From: Arthrobacter_E sp041360795
GTDB taxonomy: Bacteria > Actinomycetota > Actinomycetes > Actinomycetales > Micrococcaceae
NCBI RefSeq assembly: GCF_041360795.1
Contig: NZ_JBFUPW010000004.1
Span: 1-64,000, forward strand
Direction of reading: 5' to 3'
Length of the DNA: 64,000 bases
Position 1 is the first letter of the stretch. Every line of letters starts with the position of its first letter. Positions 1 through 11,246 of the stretch are shown piece by piece. Under the pieces are notes generated by a model that saw nothing but the letters and a program-made list of their open reading frames with translations, was not told the origin of the DNA and made no database searches. A program made the translations under genes and the position numbers.

Positions 1-37
<37 letters not shown>

Positions 38-341
38 GAAATTCAAAACCCAGCAAACACCAATCCACCACAGGGGCAGTGAACCAGTGATTACCAAAAA
101 ACATTGGTATCAAAAAAACATGACACACTATTGAGTTCTCAAACAACAGACTGCTTTCGGATCTCCAAGCCGGCTCGTTAGCCCTGCTTGCCGTTCCCGA
201 AGCAACTTTTCAAGCTTAGCACCCCGAATTCCTCGGTGCAAATCGCTCAACTTCTCACAATTTCTTGGTGAATGTTGTGCGATCCGCAGCGTGTCCGGTT
301 GACTTCTTCAGAAGCTTTCCTTCGCTGCGGTGCGGGTATCA
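38..341 (-). promoter_or_regulatory. rRNA operon leader (transcribed spacer upstream of 16S)
   Basis: This is about 300 bases without a gene. It is AT-richer than its surroundings and holds, on the minus strand, the motif TTTGAGAACTCAATAGTGTG (about 123-148). That motif is typical of actinobacterial rrn leaders, where it takes part in antitermination and in the RNase III processing stem around 16S. No convincing coding frame is present. The leader role is inferred from position between the promoter and 16S. Confidence 0.75.
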
Positions 342-370
342 ACTCTACCACCGTTCGGCGGTCGTGCCAA
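342..370 (-). promoter_or_regulatory. rRNA operon promoter
   Basis: On the minus strand a -35 TTGGCA (365-370) and a -10 TAGAGT (342-347) are separated by exactly 17 bases. They point toward the 16S gene, and the predicted start is near 335. Further rrn promoters inside the leader cannot be excluded. Confidence 0.65.
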
Positions 371-404
371 CTCCCCCTTCGTCGGGCCCTTCCCGGGATC
401 GTCC

Positions 405-435
405 GAGGCCCGGAATCCCCGTGATTCCAGGCCTC
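405..435. terminator. Hairpin downstream of glgB
   Basis: An inverted repeat GAGGCCcGGAAT / ATTCCaGGCCTC lies between the end of glgB and the rRNA promoter. It has no long T run. It is the likely end signal of the glgE-treS-mak-glgB transcript and would also insulate the rrn promoter. Confidence 0.45.
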
Positions 436-483
436 AGGCACTCTTCGGAGCCGTCCCGACGGGCCCTTTCCGACCCCGCGCGC

Positions 484-2697
484 TCAGGCGAGTTTTGTGA
501 AGTACACCGCACCCAGGGGCGGCAGCGTCACCCTCGCCGAGGCCGGCTGGCCGTCCCAGGGCCCGTTGTCCGCCACCACGGTTCCGCCGTTGGTGACCCC
601 GGAACCTCCGAACTCGTGGGCATCGGTGTTGAGGATCTCCACCCACTCGCCCTCGGCCGGGAAGCCCAGCGCATAGTCGTGGTGGGGTGCGCCCCCGAAG
701 TTGACCGCGCAGACCAGCTGCTCGCCGTCGGCGCTGATGCGGATGAAGCTGAGAACGTTCCGGTCGGCGTCGCCGCCATTGATCCAGCGGTAGCCCTCGC
801 CCGTGTTGTCCTGCTCCCAGAGCGCGGGAGTGTCCTGATAGATGGCGTTGAGCTGTTTGACCAGGAGCTGGACACCGCGGTGATCCGGCCCTTCGGCGAG
901 CCACCAGTCGAGCCCGTGCTGTTCGCTCCATTCGGCTTCCTGGCCGAACTCGGTGCCCATGAAGATCAGCTGCTTGCCGGGGTGCGCCCACTGGTAGGCG
1001 AGGAACGCGCGCAGATTGGCGAGCTGCTGCCAGCGGTCGCCGGGCATCTTGCGCAGCATCGACCCCTTGCCGTGCACGACTTCATCGTGGCTGATCGGCA
1101 GTAGGAAGTTCTCCGTGAACGCGTACACGAGCGAGAAGGTGATGGTGTTGTGGTGCCAGCGCCGGTTGACCGGGTCCTCGGCGATGTAGGCGAGGGAGTC
1201 GTGCATCCAGCCCATGTTCCACTTGAGGCCGAATCCCAGGCCGCCCTGGGAGGTCGGCGCCGTGACACCGGGGAACGCGGTCGATTCCTCGGCGATGGTC
1301 ATGGCTCCCGGATTGCGCTTGTAGACCGTGGCGTTGGTCTCCTGCAGGAAGCTGATGGCGTCCAGGTTCTCGCGGCCGCCGAACTGATTCGGCACCCACT
1401 GTCCCTCTTCCCGTGAGTAGTCCAGGTACAGCATCGAGGCCACCGCGTCGACGCGGAGGGCGTCCACGTGGAACTCCTCGAGCCAGTACAGCGCGTTGGC
1501 GACGAGGAAGTTCCGGACCTCCTTGCGGCCGAAGTTGAAGATGTACGTGCCCCAGTCCGGGTGCTCGCCCAGACGGGGATCGGCGTGCTCGTAGAGCGGC
1601 TCACCGTCGAAACGCGCCAGAGCCCACTCGTCCTTGGGGAAGTGCGCGGGGACCCAGTCCATGATCACGCCGATCCCGGCCTGGTGCAGCGCGTCCACAA
1701 GGAAGCGGAACTCGTCGGGATGCCCGAAACGGGAGGTCGGCGCGTAGTAGGACGTGACCTGGTAGCCCCAAGAGCCGCCGAAGGGGTGCTCCGCCACCGG
1801 CATGAACTCCACGTGGGTGAAGCCGAGCCACTGGACGTACTCGACCAGCTCCCGCGCCAGCTCGCGATAGCTCAGGCCCAGGCGCCAGGAGCCGAGGTGG
1901 ACCTCGTAGACGCTCATGGGCGAATTGTGCGGATCGCGCGACGCGCGGGCGGCCATCCACTCCTGATCCTTGAACTCATAGGAGCGCTCCACCACCACGG
2001 AGGCAGTCATGGGCGGAACCTCGGTGCCGAAGGCTAGCGGATCCGCCTTTTCCACCCAGTGACCATGCCGAGTGCGCAGTGCGAACTTGTAGCGGGTGCC
2101 GGGACCGAGCCCCGGGATGAAGAGTTCCCACACACCGCTCGATCCGAGAGAACGCATCGAGTGCTGGCGGCCGTCCCAGGAGTTGAAGTCGCCGATGACC
2201 CGCACGGCCTGCGCGTTCGGGGCCCACACCGCGAAGGAGACGCCCGTGACCTCGCCCATCACGGAGCTGTAGCGCTGCACCCTGGCGCCGAGCACGGTCC
2301 ACAGCGTCTCGTGCCGGCCCTCCTGCAGCAGGTGGAGGTCCAGTTCGCCCAGCGTCGGCAGGTACCGGTACGGCTCATCCACCACGACGGTCTCGGCGTT
2401 CTCGTAGGCGACCTCGAGCCGGTAGTCCGGCACATGCGCGCCATCGGGCGAGACGTAGGTGCCCACCCAGACGCCGAAACCCTCGTGATGAAGGGGGATC
2501 CGCGCGTCGTCGGCGAGAATGACCGTCACCGCCTCGGCGAGGTGCTTGACCGTGCGGAAGGTGACGACGCCGCGGTCGTCCAGGTGGGCGCCGAGCACGG
2601 AGTGCGGAGCGTGATGTTCACCATGAGCCACCTGGCCCAGCGTGGCCTGATCGATCGGCAAGGGAGCCGGCGCAGCGGCTTCCGGGGTGGGGGTCAT
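484..2697 (-). CDS. glgB: 1,4-alpha-glucan branching enzyme GlgB
   Basis: This 737-residue GH13 enzyme makes alpha-1,6 branches in cytoplasmic glycogen, here acting on the linear maltosyl chains built by GlgE. A CBM48-type N-terminal region (about residues 110-230) precedes the GH13 barrel. The catalytic residues are visible: Asp417 in LRVDAV, Glu470 in TIAEES and Asp538 in SHDEVV. The ATG was chosen because it overlaps the mak stop in an ATGA arrangement, which means translational coupling. It is the last gene of the glgE-treS-mak-glgB operon. The length is normal for bacterial GlgB. Confidence 0.97.
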   Translation of the reverse strand: MTPTPEAAAPAPLPIDQATLGQVAHGEHHAPHSVLGAHLDDRGVVTFRTVKHLAEAVTVILADDARIPLHHEGFGVWVGTYVSPDGAHVPDYRLEVAYENAETVVVDEPYRYLPTLGELDLHLLQEGRHETLWTVLGARVQRYSSVMGEVTGVSFAVWAPNAQAVRVIGDFNSWDGRQHSMRSLGSSGVWELFIPGLGPGTRYKFALRTRHGHWVEKADPLAFGTEVPPMTASVVVERSYEFKDQEWMAARASRDPHNSPMSVYEVHLGSWRLGLSYRELARELVEYVQWLGFTHVEFMPVAEHPFGGSWGYQVTSYYAPTSRFGHPDEFRFLVDALHQAGIGVIMDWVPAHFPKDEWALARFDGEPLYEHADPRLGEHPDWGTYIFNFGRKEVRNFLVANALYWLEEFHVDALRVDAVASMLYLDYSREEGQWVPNQFGGRENLDAISFLQETNATVYKRNPGAMTIAEESTAFPGVTAPTSQGGLGFGLKWNMGWMHDSLAYIAEDPVNRRWHHNTITFSLVYAFTENFLLPISHDEVVHGKGSMLRKMPGDRWQQLANLRAFLAYQWAHPGKQLIFMGTEFGQEAEWSEQHGLDWWLAEGPDHRGVQLLVKQLNAIYQDTPALWEQDNTGEGYRWINGGDADRNVLSFIRISADGEQLVCAVNFGGAPHHDYALGFPAEGEWVEILNTDAHEFGGSGVTNGGTVVADNGPWDGQPASARVTLPPLGAVYFTKLA

Positions 2698-4151
2698 GGT
2701 TTCCCTTTCGCGTCGGGACCTGCGAGTTCGTCCAGCGTCGCACGCGCCGCGCTGACCGGGATGTCCAGCCAGCCGGGGCGGTTGCTCTGCTCGTAACGGA
2801 CCTCGTACAGGGCCTTGTCCAGCCACAATGCCATGAAAAGGGGAGAACGCTGGTCAATCCTCCCGGGCACCACACTCGAATAACCCTCCAGGAAGGCCGC
2901 CGAACACTCGGCCACCCACCCGTCGGAGACGTCGGCTCCCGCCACCTGGCGCTGAGCGGCCCCGGCGGCGTAGTCCAGTGAACGGAGCAGCCCGACCACA
3001 TCCCGCAACGGCAGGTCCGGCAGCGCCCGTTCGGAGATCGGCCGGAGCGGCTCCCCCTCGAAGTCCAGGAAGACCCAGCGCTCGGCGCCTGCGGCCGGCG
3101 ACTGCAGGGTCAGGATCTGCCCCAGGTGAAGGTCGCCGTGGATCCGCTGAGGCTGTGCCGGGACGGCGGACAGCGAGGTGAGCAGCGCTTCGATCTCAGC
3201 GTCATACGGCCCGACGACGGCGCGCACCTGAGCCCAGCTGTCCCGCACCCTCGCGGCCAACCGGCTCAGCACGCCCTCCGGCGCGGTCGACACCGGCAGC
3301 CCTTCGGCCAGGCGGCGGTGAATCCGCGCCGTCCCCTGCCCGATGGCGTGAGCCTGGCGCGCGAAGGACCCCCCGCGGGCAGCCGCGTCCAGCGCTGCGC
3401 CCCACGCGTCCGAACCGCCCGGGAGGAACTCGTGAATGACGGCCAGATCGGCTTGGTAGGCCACGCCCTGATCCTGCCAATGCGCCTCCAGCCAGCCGAG
3501 CGTGGCGGGGACGTCCTGGGTGCCGAGGCGGGTCAGGACGGCGCCCAGCTCGACCTCGGGGTTCTGGCCGGTGGAGAGGGTCCGGAAGAACTTCACGATC
3601 ATGCCGCGACCCTGGGCATTCAGCACGATGGAGGTGTTCGACTGTTCGCTCCGCATGGGATCCATCGAGAACAACGGGTCTGACAGCGCGATGCTCTTGG
3701 CAGCGTCGGGGCCGCGGCGGGCCTGGATGCCGGAGTGCTCCCCCGGGTTCTCCGAATGGGCGTTCAGCGAGGTGCTGGCCAGGACCTCGTCCAGATACTC
3801 CCGGCGTTGCGGGGCGTCGTAGACGTGCCACGAGCCCGGCACCGCGGGCGAGCCGTCCTCGCCACCGGCCGAGGAGACTGCGCCGATGAAACCCGCGCCG
3901 TCGTCGGACGCCTGGTCCGAGGCCTTGAGGAACAGCAGGGGAACCTGAAGAAGCGTCACCACCGGCGACCCCTGCGCATCGGGATACGCGAGCCGCAGCA
4001 CCCTCACTTCGGAGTGCCGCTCCGGCCGCGAGACACCGGGAAGCACGGCGGCCACGGACATCGTGACCGTGCTCCCCTTGGCGGGGAACCACCGTTGCTG
4101 CGGAAGCCAGTGCTCCAGCAGTCCCATGAGCTCGTCGGCGGAGGCGGTCAT
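2694..4151 (-). CDS. mak: Maltokinase (Pep2/Mak)
   Basis: Predicted 485-residue ATP-dependent maltokinase, converting maltose to maltose-1-phosphate, the substrate of GlgE. The kinase-like core has RIHGDLHLGQ near residue 340 (catalytic loop) followed by FLDFEGEP (metal-binding Asp), as in aminoglycoside-phosphotransferase-fold maltokinases. The N-terminus LEHWLPQQRWFPAKG is a family hallmark. The ATG lies one base after the treS stop, and the 3' end overlaps glgB. In many actinobacteria TreS and Pep2 are fused or form a complex; here they are separate but adjacent. Some annotations call this family a trehalose synthase fused domain, but the order of genes makes maltokinase the clear choice. 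Confidence 0.93.
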   Translation of the reverse strand: MTASADELMGLLEHWLPQQRWFPAKGSTVTMSVAAVLPGVSRPERHSEVRVLRLAYPDAQGSPVVTLLQVPLLFLKASDQASDDGAGFIGAVSSAGGEDGSPAVPGSWHVYDAPQRREYLDEVLASTSLNAHSENPGEHSGIQARRGPDAAKSIALSDPLFSMDPMRSEQSNTSIVLNAQGRGMIVKFFRTLSTGQNPEVELGAVLTRLGTQDVPATLGWLEAHWQDQGVAYQADLAVIHEFLPGGSDAWGAALDAAARGGSFARQAHAIGQGTARIHRRLAEGLPVSTAPEGVLSRLAARVRDSWAQVRAVVGPYDAEIEALLTSLSAVPAQPQRIHGDLHLGQILTLQSPAAGAERWVFLDFEGEPLRPISERALPDLPLRDVVGLLRSLDYAAGAAQRQVAGADVSDGWVAECSAAFLEGYSSVVPGRIDQRSPLFMALWLDKALYEVRYEQSNRPGWLDIPVSAARATLDELAGPDAKGKP

Positions 4152-4152
4152 G

Positions 4153-5939
<1,787 letters not shown>

Positions 5940-5940
<1 letters not shown>

Positions 5941-8033
5941 CAGACTCCTCGGCGGATGTGCAGGATGTGTGCAGGTTCGACGTGCGGGTCCAGCCGGACG
6001 TAGTTGTGCTCGCCCCACTCCCAGCTCTGACCGCTGATCAGGTCATCCACGCGGAAACCGTGGGAGGCGGTCCAGTCCTGAGGATCGAGCTCGAGCGCGT
6101 CCAGGTCCAGGGAGACGGTGCACTCGCGGGTGCCGTGCGGGTCCACGTTCACCACGACGATCACGGTGTCCTTGGAGCCGTCCGGCAGCGTCTTGTGCTT
6201 CGAGAACACCACGGTGGAATCGTCCGAGGACTGGTGGACCGTGAGGTTCTGCAGGTCGCCCAGCGCGGGGTGATCACGCCGGATGTGGTTCAGACGCGTC
6301 AGGTACGGAGCCAGCGAGCGCCCGGCGGCCTCGGCGGCCTCCCAGTCACGGTCCTTGTACTCGTACTTCTCGTTGTCGATGTACTCCTCGGCGCCCGGAC
6401 GGGCCACGTGTTCGAAGAGCTCGTATCCGGCGTAGACACCCCAGAGCGGGCTGCCCATTGAGGCCAGCACGGCACGGATCTTGAACGCGGCCGGACCGCC
6501 GTACTGGAGGTACTGCGTGAGGATGTCCGGGGTGTTCACGAAGAAGTTCGGGCGGAAGAACGGCGCGGAGTCCCGGGAGACCTCCGTGAAGTACTCCTCG
6601 ATCTCCTCCTTGGTGTTCCGCCAGGTGAAGTAGCTGTACGACTGCTGGAAGCCGGCCCGGCCGAGCGCGTGCATCATGGCGGGCCGGGTGAAGGCCTCGG
6701 CCAGGAAGACCACTTCGGGGTGCTTCTTGTTGACGCGACCGATCAGCCACTCCCAGAACCACACGGGCTTGGTGTGCGGGTTGTCCACGCGGAAGATCTT
6801 CACGCCGTGGCTGATCCACAGCTGGACGACGCGGAGGATCTCCTTGCTGAGACCGGCGGGGTCGTTGTCGAAGTTCAGGGGGTAGATGTCCTGGTACTTC
6901 TTCGGAGGGTTCTCGGCGTACGCGATGCTGCCGTCCACGCGGCGGGTGAACCACTCCGGGTTGCTCTGCACCCACGGATGATCGGGGCTCGCCTGGAGCG
7001 CGAGGTCCAGTGCGACCTCCAGGCCCTGTGCCTCGGCCTCCGCCACGAAGGCGTCGAAGTCCTCGAAGGTGCCGAGGTCCGGATGGATCGCGTCGTGGCC
7101 GCCCTCGGCCGAGCCGATGGCCCACGGGGAGCCCGGGTCACCCGGTCCCGCCACGAGCGTGTTGTTGGGGCCCTTCCGATGGGCATGGCCGATCGGGTGG
7201 ATGGGCGGCAGGTAAAGCACGTCGAAGCCCATGGCCGCGACGCCGGGCAGACGGCGGGCCGCCGTGCGGAAGTTCCCGGAGGTCCACTCCCCCGTGACCG
7301 GGTCACGCTTGGCACCCTCGGATCGGGGGAAGAACTCGTACCAGGAGCCCTGGCCCGCGGCGGCGCGCTCCACGAGGATCGGGAACTCCTCGGACTCGGT
7401 CACCATGTCACGGATCGGCTGACGCTCGACGGCGCCGGCCACGGCGTCCGAGAAGCCGGCGCCGAGGCGCTCCTCGACGGTCAGCCGGGAGTCCGCGAGC
7501 GCTTCGGCGGCACGGCGGAGGGTGCGGCGGTCCGCGGCGGTGCGCTTGGCGTCGTCGTCGGCGGCCTGGGCGAGCAGCGCGGCGCCCTCGGCGAGCATGA
7601 GCTCCACGTCCACACCCGCGGCGACCTTGATCTCCGCGTTGTGGTGCCAGGTGCCGTACCGGTCATGCCAGGCCTCGATGAGGAAGGTCCAGGCGCCCGT
7701 GGCGGTCGGCGTGAAGACGCCCTCCCACAGATCGGTGCCGAGGCCGCGCTCGCCCCGGGCGGGGTGAAGACGGACGGTCTCCCGGACCTTGCCCTTCGGA
7801 TCCTTCAGGACGGCGGTGACGCCCAGCTGATCGTGCCCCTCACGGAAGACGGTGGCGCTCACCACGAGGCCCTGGCCCGGAACGGCTTTGGCCGGGAAGC
7901 GACCGCCCTCGACGCTCGGCTGCACATTCGTGATGGGGAACCTGCCGAATCGCAGGCCGCTCGGGATCCCGCTGGACGCGGGGAGCTCGGGGGTGGACTT
8001 GGCTCGGCTGGCGCTTCGTTTGGTGCTGCTCAC
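5940..8033 (-). CDS. glgE: Maltosyltransferase GlgE (alpha-1,4-glucan:maltose-1-phosphate maltosyltransferase)
   Basis: GlgE (697 residues) extends alpha-1,4-glucan chains using maltose-1-phosphate. Asp417 in FRVDNPH is the expected nucleophile and Glu446 in FLAEAF the acid/base. The 29-residue spacing equals that of the well-studied Streptomyces enzyme (Asp394/Glu423). The N-terminal GH13 accessory domain with FGRFPITNVQPSVEGG is typical. I chose the GTG at 8033 because a TAACGT -10 (8041-8046) ends seven bases before it, which suggests a leaderless mRNA; a GTG at 8039 would add two residues. It is the first gene of a four-gene operon, and glgP starts 131 bases away on the other strand. Confidence 0.96.
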
Positions 8034-8164
8034 ACCCACGACGTTAGTCCGGACCAGGGCCGATTGCTAAGGGTCATTTGAAAGAAACCGCCGTCACGCG
8101 TCATTTACCAAAAAGAAACATGCCCCTGTTCCGATGGTCGGATGACTCGGTTAGTGTGGCGCAC
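8034..8164. promoter_or_regulatory. Divergent glgE/glgP promoter region
   Basis: The 131 bases separate two divergent genes that both look leaderless. For glgE the -10 is TAACGT (8041-8046, minus). For glgP the -10 is TAGTGT (8152-8157) with a -35-like TTCCGA (8129-8134) at 17 bases. A-rich stretches lie between them. The synthesis arm and the degradation arm of glycogen metabolism could be co-regulated from here. No clear operator palindrome is seen. Confidence 0.55.
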
Positions 8165-10768
8165 GTGAAGGCCATCCGCAGATTCACTGTCAGAACCGTC
8201 CTGCCCGAACCGATCGCCCCACTGGCCCGCCTGGCGAACAATCTCCGCTGGTCCTGGCACCTTCCGACCCGCCAGCTCTTCGAAAGCCTGCATCCCGTGC
8301 TCTGGGACAAGAGCCGGCACGATCCCGTGGCCCTTCTCGGAGCCATCTCGGGTGAGGAGTTCCGGGCCATGGCGCGGGATGAGGATGTGGTGGCCAGGAT
8401 TCAGACGGCCGCTGCGGATCTGGACCGCTATCTCACGGAGCCACGGTGGTATCAGAGCCTGCACGGCGACGCCCCCGAACGCATCGCATATTTCTCCCCC
8501 GAATTCGGCATCACCGAAGTGCTCCCCCAGTATTCGGGCGGTCTGGGCATCCTGGCCGGTGATCATCTCAAGTCGGCCTCGGACCTCGGCGTCCCCCTGG
8601 TGGGCGTCGGGCTCCTGTACCAGGCCGGGTACTTCAAACAGTCCCTGTCCCGCGACGCCTGGCAGCAGGAGACGTACCCGGTGCTGGACCCGGACAACCT
8701 TCCCCTGACGCTCCTGCGGGAGGAGGACGGGACGCCCGTCACCGTCCGGCTTCCGCTCCCCCACGGACGGCAACTGCTCGCGCAGATCTGGCGCGCCGAG
8801 GTGGGCCGCGTGCCGCTCCTGCTGCTGGACTCCAACGTCCCGGGCAACGACGACGCCGCACGCGGCATCACGGACCGGCTCTACGGAGGCGGCGGGGACC
8901 ACCGTCTCCAGCAGGAACTGCTCCTCGGCATGGGCGGCGTGAAGGCCCTGCGCGCGTACGCCCGCCTGACAGGCACTTCCGCACCGGAGGTCTTCCACAC
9001 GAATGAGGGGCACGCGGGATTCCTCGGCATCGAGCGCATCCGGGAACTGATGGCGGGCCAGAACCTGAGCTGGGACGAAGCCCTGGCCGCGGGCCGGGCG
9101 TCGACGGTCTTCACCACGCACACCCCCGTGGCGGCAGGGATCGACCGCTTCGAGCTGGCACAGATCGAGCACTTCTTCCGGGCCGGGCTCGCGCCGGGCG
9201 TCCCGGTCGACAAGATCCTGAACCTCGGACGCGAGAACTACGACGGCGGCGATCCGGGCAAGTTCAACATGGCCGTCATGGGCCTCCGCCTGGCCCAGCG
9301 CGCCAACGGCGTGGCCAAGCTGCACGGCGAGGTGTCCCGCGGGATGTTCGCGGGGCTCTGGCCGGGGTTCGAGAAATCCGAGGTCCCGATCGGTTCCGTC
9401 ACGAACGGCGTCCACGTCCCCACCTGGGTGGACTCCAGCATCGGCACCCTCGCCCGGGACGCCTTCGGTCCGGAGGCCGAGTCCCTGGGCCGCTGGGACC
9501 TGGCGTACAACGTGCCGGACGAGACGCTCTGGGCACTGCGCCGGGAGCTGCGCGGCAAGCTGGTGGCGGATGTCCGGCGCCGTCTGCGGTCCTCGTGGAA
9601 GAAGCGCGGCGCGGCCGACGCCGAACTCGGCTGGACGGACGGCGTGCTCGACCCCGACGTCCTGACCATCGGCTTCGCCCGCCGCGTGCCCACGTACAAG
9701 CGCCTGACTCTCATGCTGCGCGATCCGGAGCGGCTCCGGCGGATCCTCCTGCACCCGGAGCACCCGGTGCAGCTCGTGATCGCGGGCAAGTCGCACCCGG
9801 CCGACGACGCGGGCAAGAAGATGATCCAGGACCTGGTGCACTTCACCGACGACCCCGAAGTCCGGCACCGGATCGTGTTCCTCCCCAACTACGACATCGC
9901 CATGGCCCGGACCCTCTTCCCCGGCTGCGACGTCTGGCTCAACAATCCGCTGCGGCCCCTCGAGGCCTGCGGGACGTCGGGCATGAAGGCCGCCATCAAC
10001 GGCTCGCTCAACCTCTCGGTGCTGGACGGCTGGTGGGATGAGATGTACGACGGCGAGAACGGCTGGGCGATCCCGACCGCGAACAACGGCGCATCCCCCG
10101 AGGAGCGGGACGACATCGAGGCGGCCGCCCTGTACGAATTGCTCGAGACCCAGGTGGCGCCGCGCTTCTACGGCGCCGCGCTCTCCACCGACGCCGGCGC
10201 GGCGGGTCCCTCCTCGGCGGACGAGGACGGGCTGCCGACGGCGTGGATCTCCATGATCAAGCACACCCTGGCCCATCTGGGCCCGGCGGTCTCCGCCGAC
10301 CGCATGGTCAAGGACTATGTCTCGGGGCTCTACACGCCGGCCGCGGTCTCCGGCCGGGACGCTGCGGAGGACGGCTACGCCCTCGCGAAGGACCTGGCCG
10401 CCTACGTCGAGCGGGTCCGCGCCTCCTGGCCGAACGTCCACGTGGAGCATGTCGACAGCAGCGGTGTGGGCGAATCACCGCAGATCGGCGACACCCTCAC
10501 GGTGAACAGCTACGTCGCGCTCGACGGCTTGTCCCCGGACGAGGTCCGCGTCACCGCCGCCTACGGCCGGGCCGGCCATGACGACCGGATCAAGGATCCC
10601 CGCAGCGTGGACCTGGACCCGGTCGAGGAGCTGGGCGGCGGCCGCTGGCTCTTCCGTGGCACGATCCCGGTGGACCGCTCGGGCGCGTTCGGCTACACGG
10701 TGCGGATCTTCCCGCAGCACGAGGGCCTGGCGAGCAGCGCGGAACTGGGCCTGGTCGTCAACGCGTAG
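8165..10768 (+). CDS. glgP: Alpha-glucan (maltodextrin/glycogen) phosphorylase
   Basis: GT35 phosphorylase of 867 residues that releases glucose-1-phosphate from glycogen. The PLP-binding lysine is Lys608 in GTSGMKAAINGSLN, and the N-terminus PLARLANNLRWSWH is typical of the shorter bacterial type with an N-terminal DUF3417 domain. I start at the GTG before AIRRFTVR, because homologues usually begin there and the -10 TAGTGT ends seven bases before it. A start 29 codons upstream is possible but would read through the promoter. It is divergent from the glgE operon. Confidence 0.95.
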   Translation: MKAIRRFTVRTVLPEPIAPLARLANNLRWSWHLPTRQLFESLHPVLWDKSRHDPVALLGAISGEEFRAMARDEDVVARIQTAAADLDRYLTEPRWYQSLHGDAPERIAYFSPEFGITEVLPQYSGGLGILAGDHLKSASDLGVPLVGVGLLYQAGYFKQSLSRDAWQQETYPVLDPDNLPLTLLREEDGTPVTVRLPLPHGRQLLAQIWRAEVGRVPLLLLDSNVPGNDDAARGITDRLYGGGGDHRLQQELLLGMGGVKALRAYARLTGTSAPEVFHTNEGHAGFLGIERIRELMAGQNLSWDEALAAGRASTVFTTHTPVAAGIDRFELAQIEHFFRAGLAPGVPVDKILNLGRENYDGGDPGKFNMAVMGLRLAQRANGVAKLHGEVSRGMFAGLWPGFEKSEVPIGSVTNGVHVPTWVDSSIGTLARDAFGPEAESLGRWDLAYNVPDETLWALRRELRGKLVADVRRRLRSSWKKRGAADAELGWTDGVLDPDVLTIGFARRVPTYKRLTLMLRDPERLRRILLHPEHPVQLVIAGKSHPADDAGKKMIQDLVHFTDDPEVRHRIVFLPNYDIAMARTLFPGCDVWLNNPLRPLEACGTSGMKAAINGSLNLSVLDGWWDEMYDGENGWAIPTANNGASPEERDDIEAAALYELLETQVAPRFYGAALSTDAGAAGPSSADEDGLPTAWISMIKHTLAHLGPAVSADRMVKDYVSGLYTPAAVSGRDAAEDGYALAKDLAAYVERVRASWPNVHVEHVDSSGVGESPQIGDTLTVNSYVALDGLSPDEVRVTAAYGRAGHDDRIKDPRSVDLDPVEELGGGRWLFRGTIPVDRSGAFGYTVRIFPQHEGLASSAELGLVVNA

Positions 10769-10788
10769 CCGCGGTGCCGGCGTGGCCT

Positions 10789-10897
10789 GGGGAGCAGGAT
10801 CAGCTCCGCTTGCTATCCCCGCAGCGGGGTACTCGGCTTTCGCCGTGCAAGGGGCTGCGGGGCCCCTTTACGCAAGCTTCCGCTGATCCTGCTCCCC
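10789..10897. repeat. 109-bp nested inverted-repeat element (MITE- or REP-like)
   Basis: The outer arms GGGGAGCAGGATCAGC (10789-10804) and GCTGATCCTGCTCCCC (10882-10897) are exact inverse copies, followed inward by GCTTGC/GCAAGC. Inside are further small palindromes (CCCCGCAGCGGGG) and a GGGGC/GCCCC pair. It sits between the convergent glgP and barstar genes and can act as a bidirectional terminator. The size and nesting are more like a mobile hairpin element than a plain terminator. Confidence 0.5.
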
Positions 10898-10910
10898 GGG
10901 CCGGGCCCGC

Positions 10911-11246
10911 TCAGCCGAGGACGACGACGGCGAGGTGCGGGCTGCCGGCCTCCGCCTCGTCGAGGATGCTCTCGATGGCGGCCGCAGTGCCGGCGTCGAG
11001 CGTCGCGGAACGCTGCCAGAGGAGAGCGGACGGCGAACTGAGCGCGTCGGCCCAGTCCCCCAGGCAGTCGTTGAGCGCGTCCAGGTTGCCTCCGAACCAG
11101 TCGGGGAAACCGAGAGCCGTGGCGAAGGCGGCCAGGGTGCCCGCCTTGTCCGCGGCGGCGGGGACGGCGAAGGGCTCACGCCCGACGGCGAGGCTCGCGT
11201 GCGCGAGTTCATTCAGCGTGTGCGTGGCGGCGGGGTAGGTCCTCAC
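10911..11246 (-). CDS. Barstar-family ribonuclease inhibitor
   Basis: This 111-residue protein carries FPDWFGGNLDALNDCL (about residues 47-62), matching the barstar core (FGxNLDALxDCL) that blocks guanyl-specific RNases. It has no signal peptide, so it should be cytoplasmic. The GTG start overlaps the TGA of the upstream RNase gene by four bases (GTGA), so toxin and inhibitor are translationally coupled. The role as inhibitor of the neighbouring RNase is inferred from family and coupling. Confidence 0.85.
   Translation of the reverse strand: MRTYPAATHTLNELAHASLAVGREPFAVPAAADKAGTLAAFATALGFPDWFGGNLDALNDCLGDWADALSSPSALLWQRSATLDAGTAAAIESILDEAEAGSPHLAVVVLG

Noticed and set aside
8105..10450. A 781-codon open frame antisense to glgP
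   Set aside because: Mirrors the codon bias of glgP on the other strand and has no recognisable motif.
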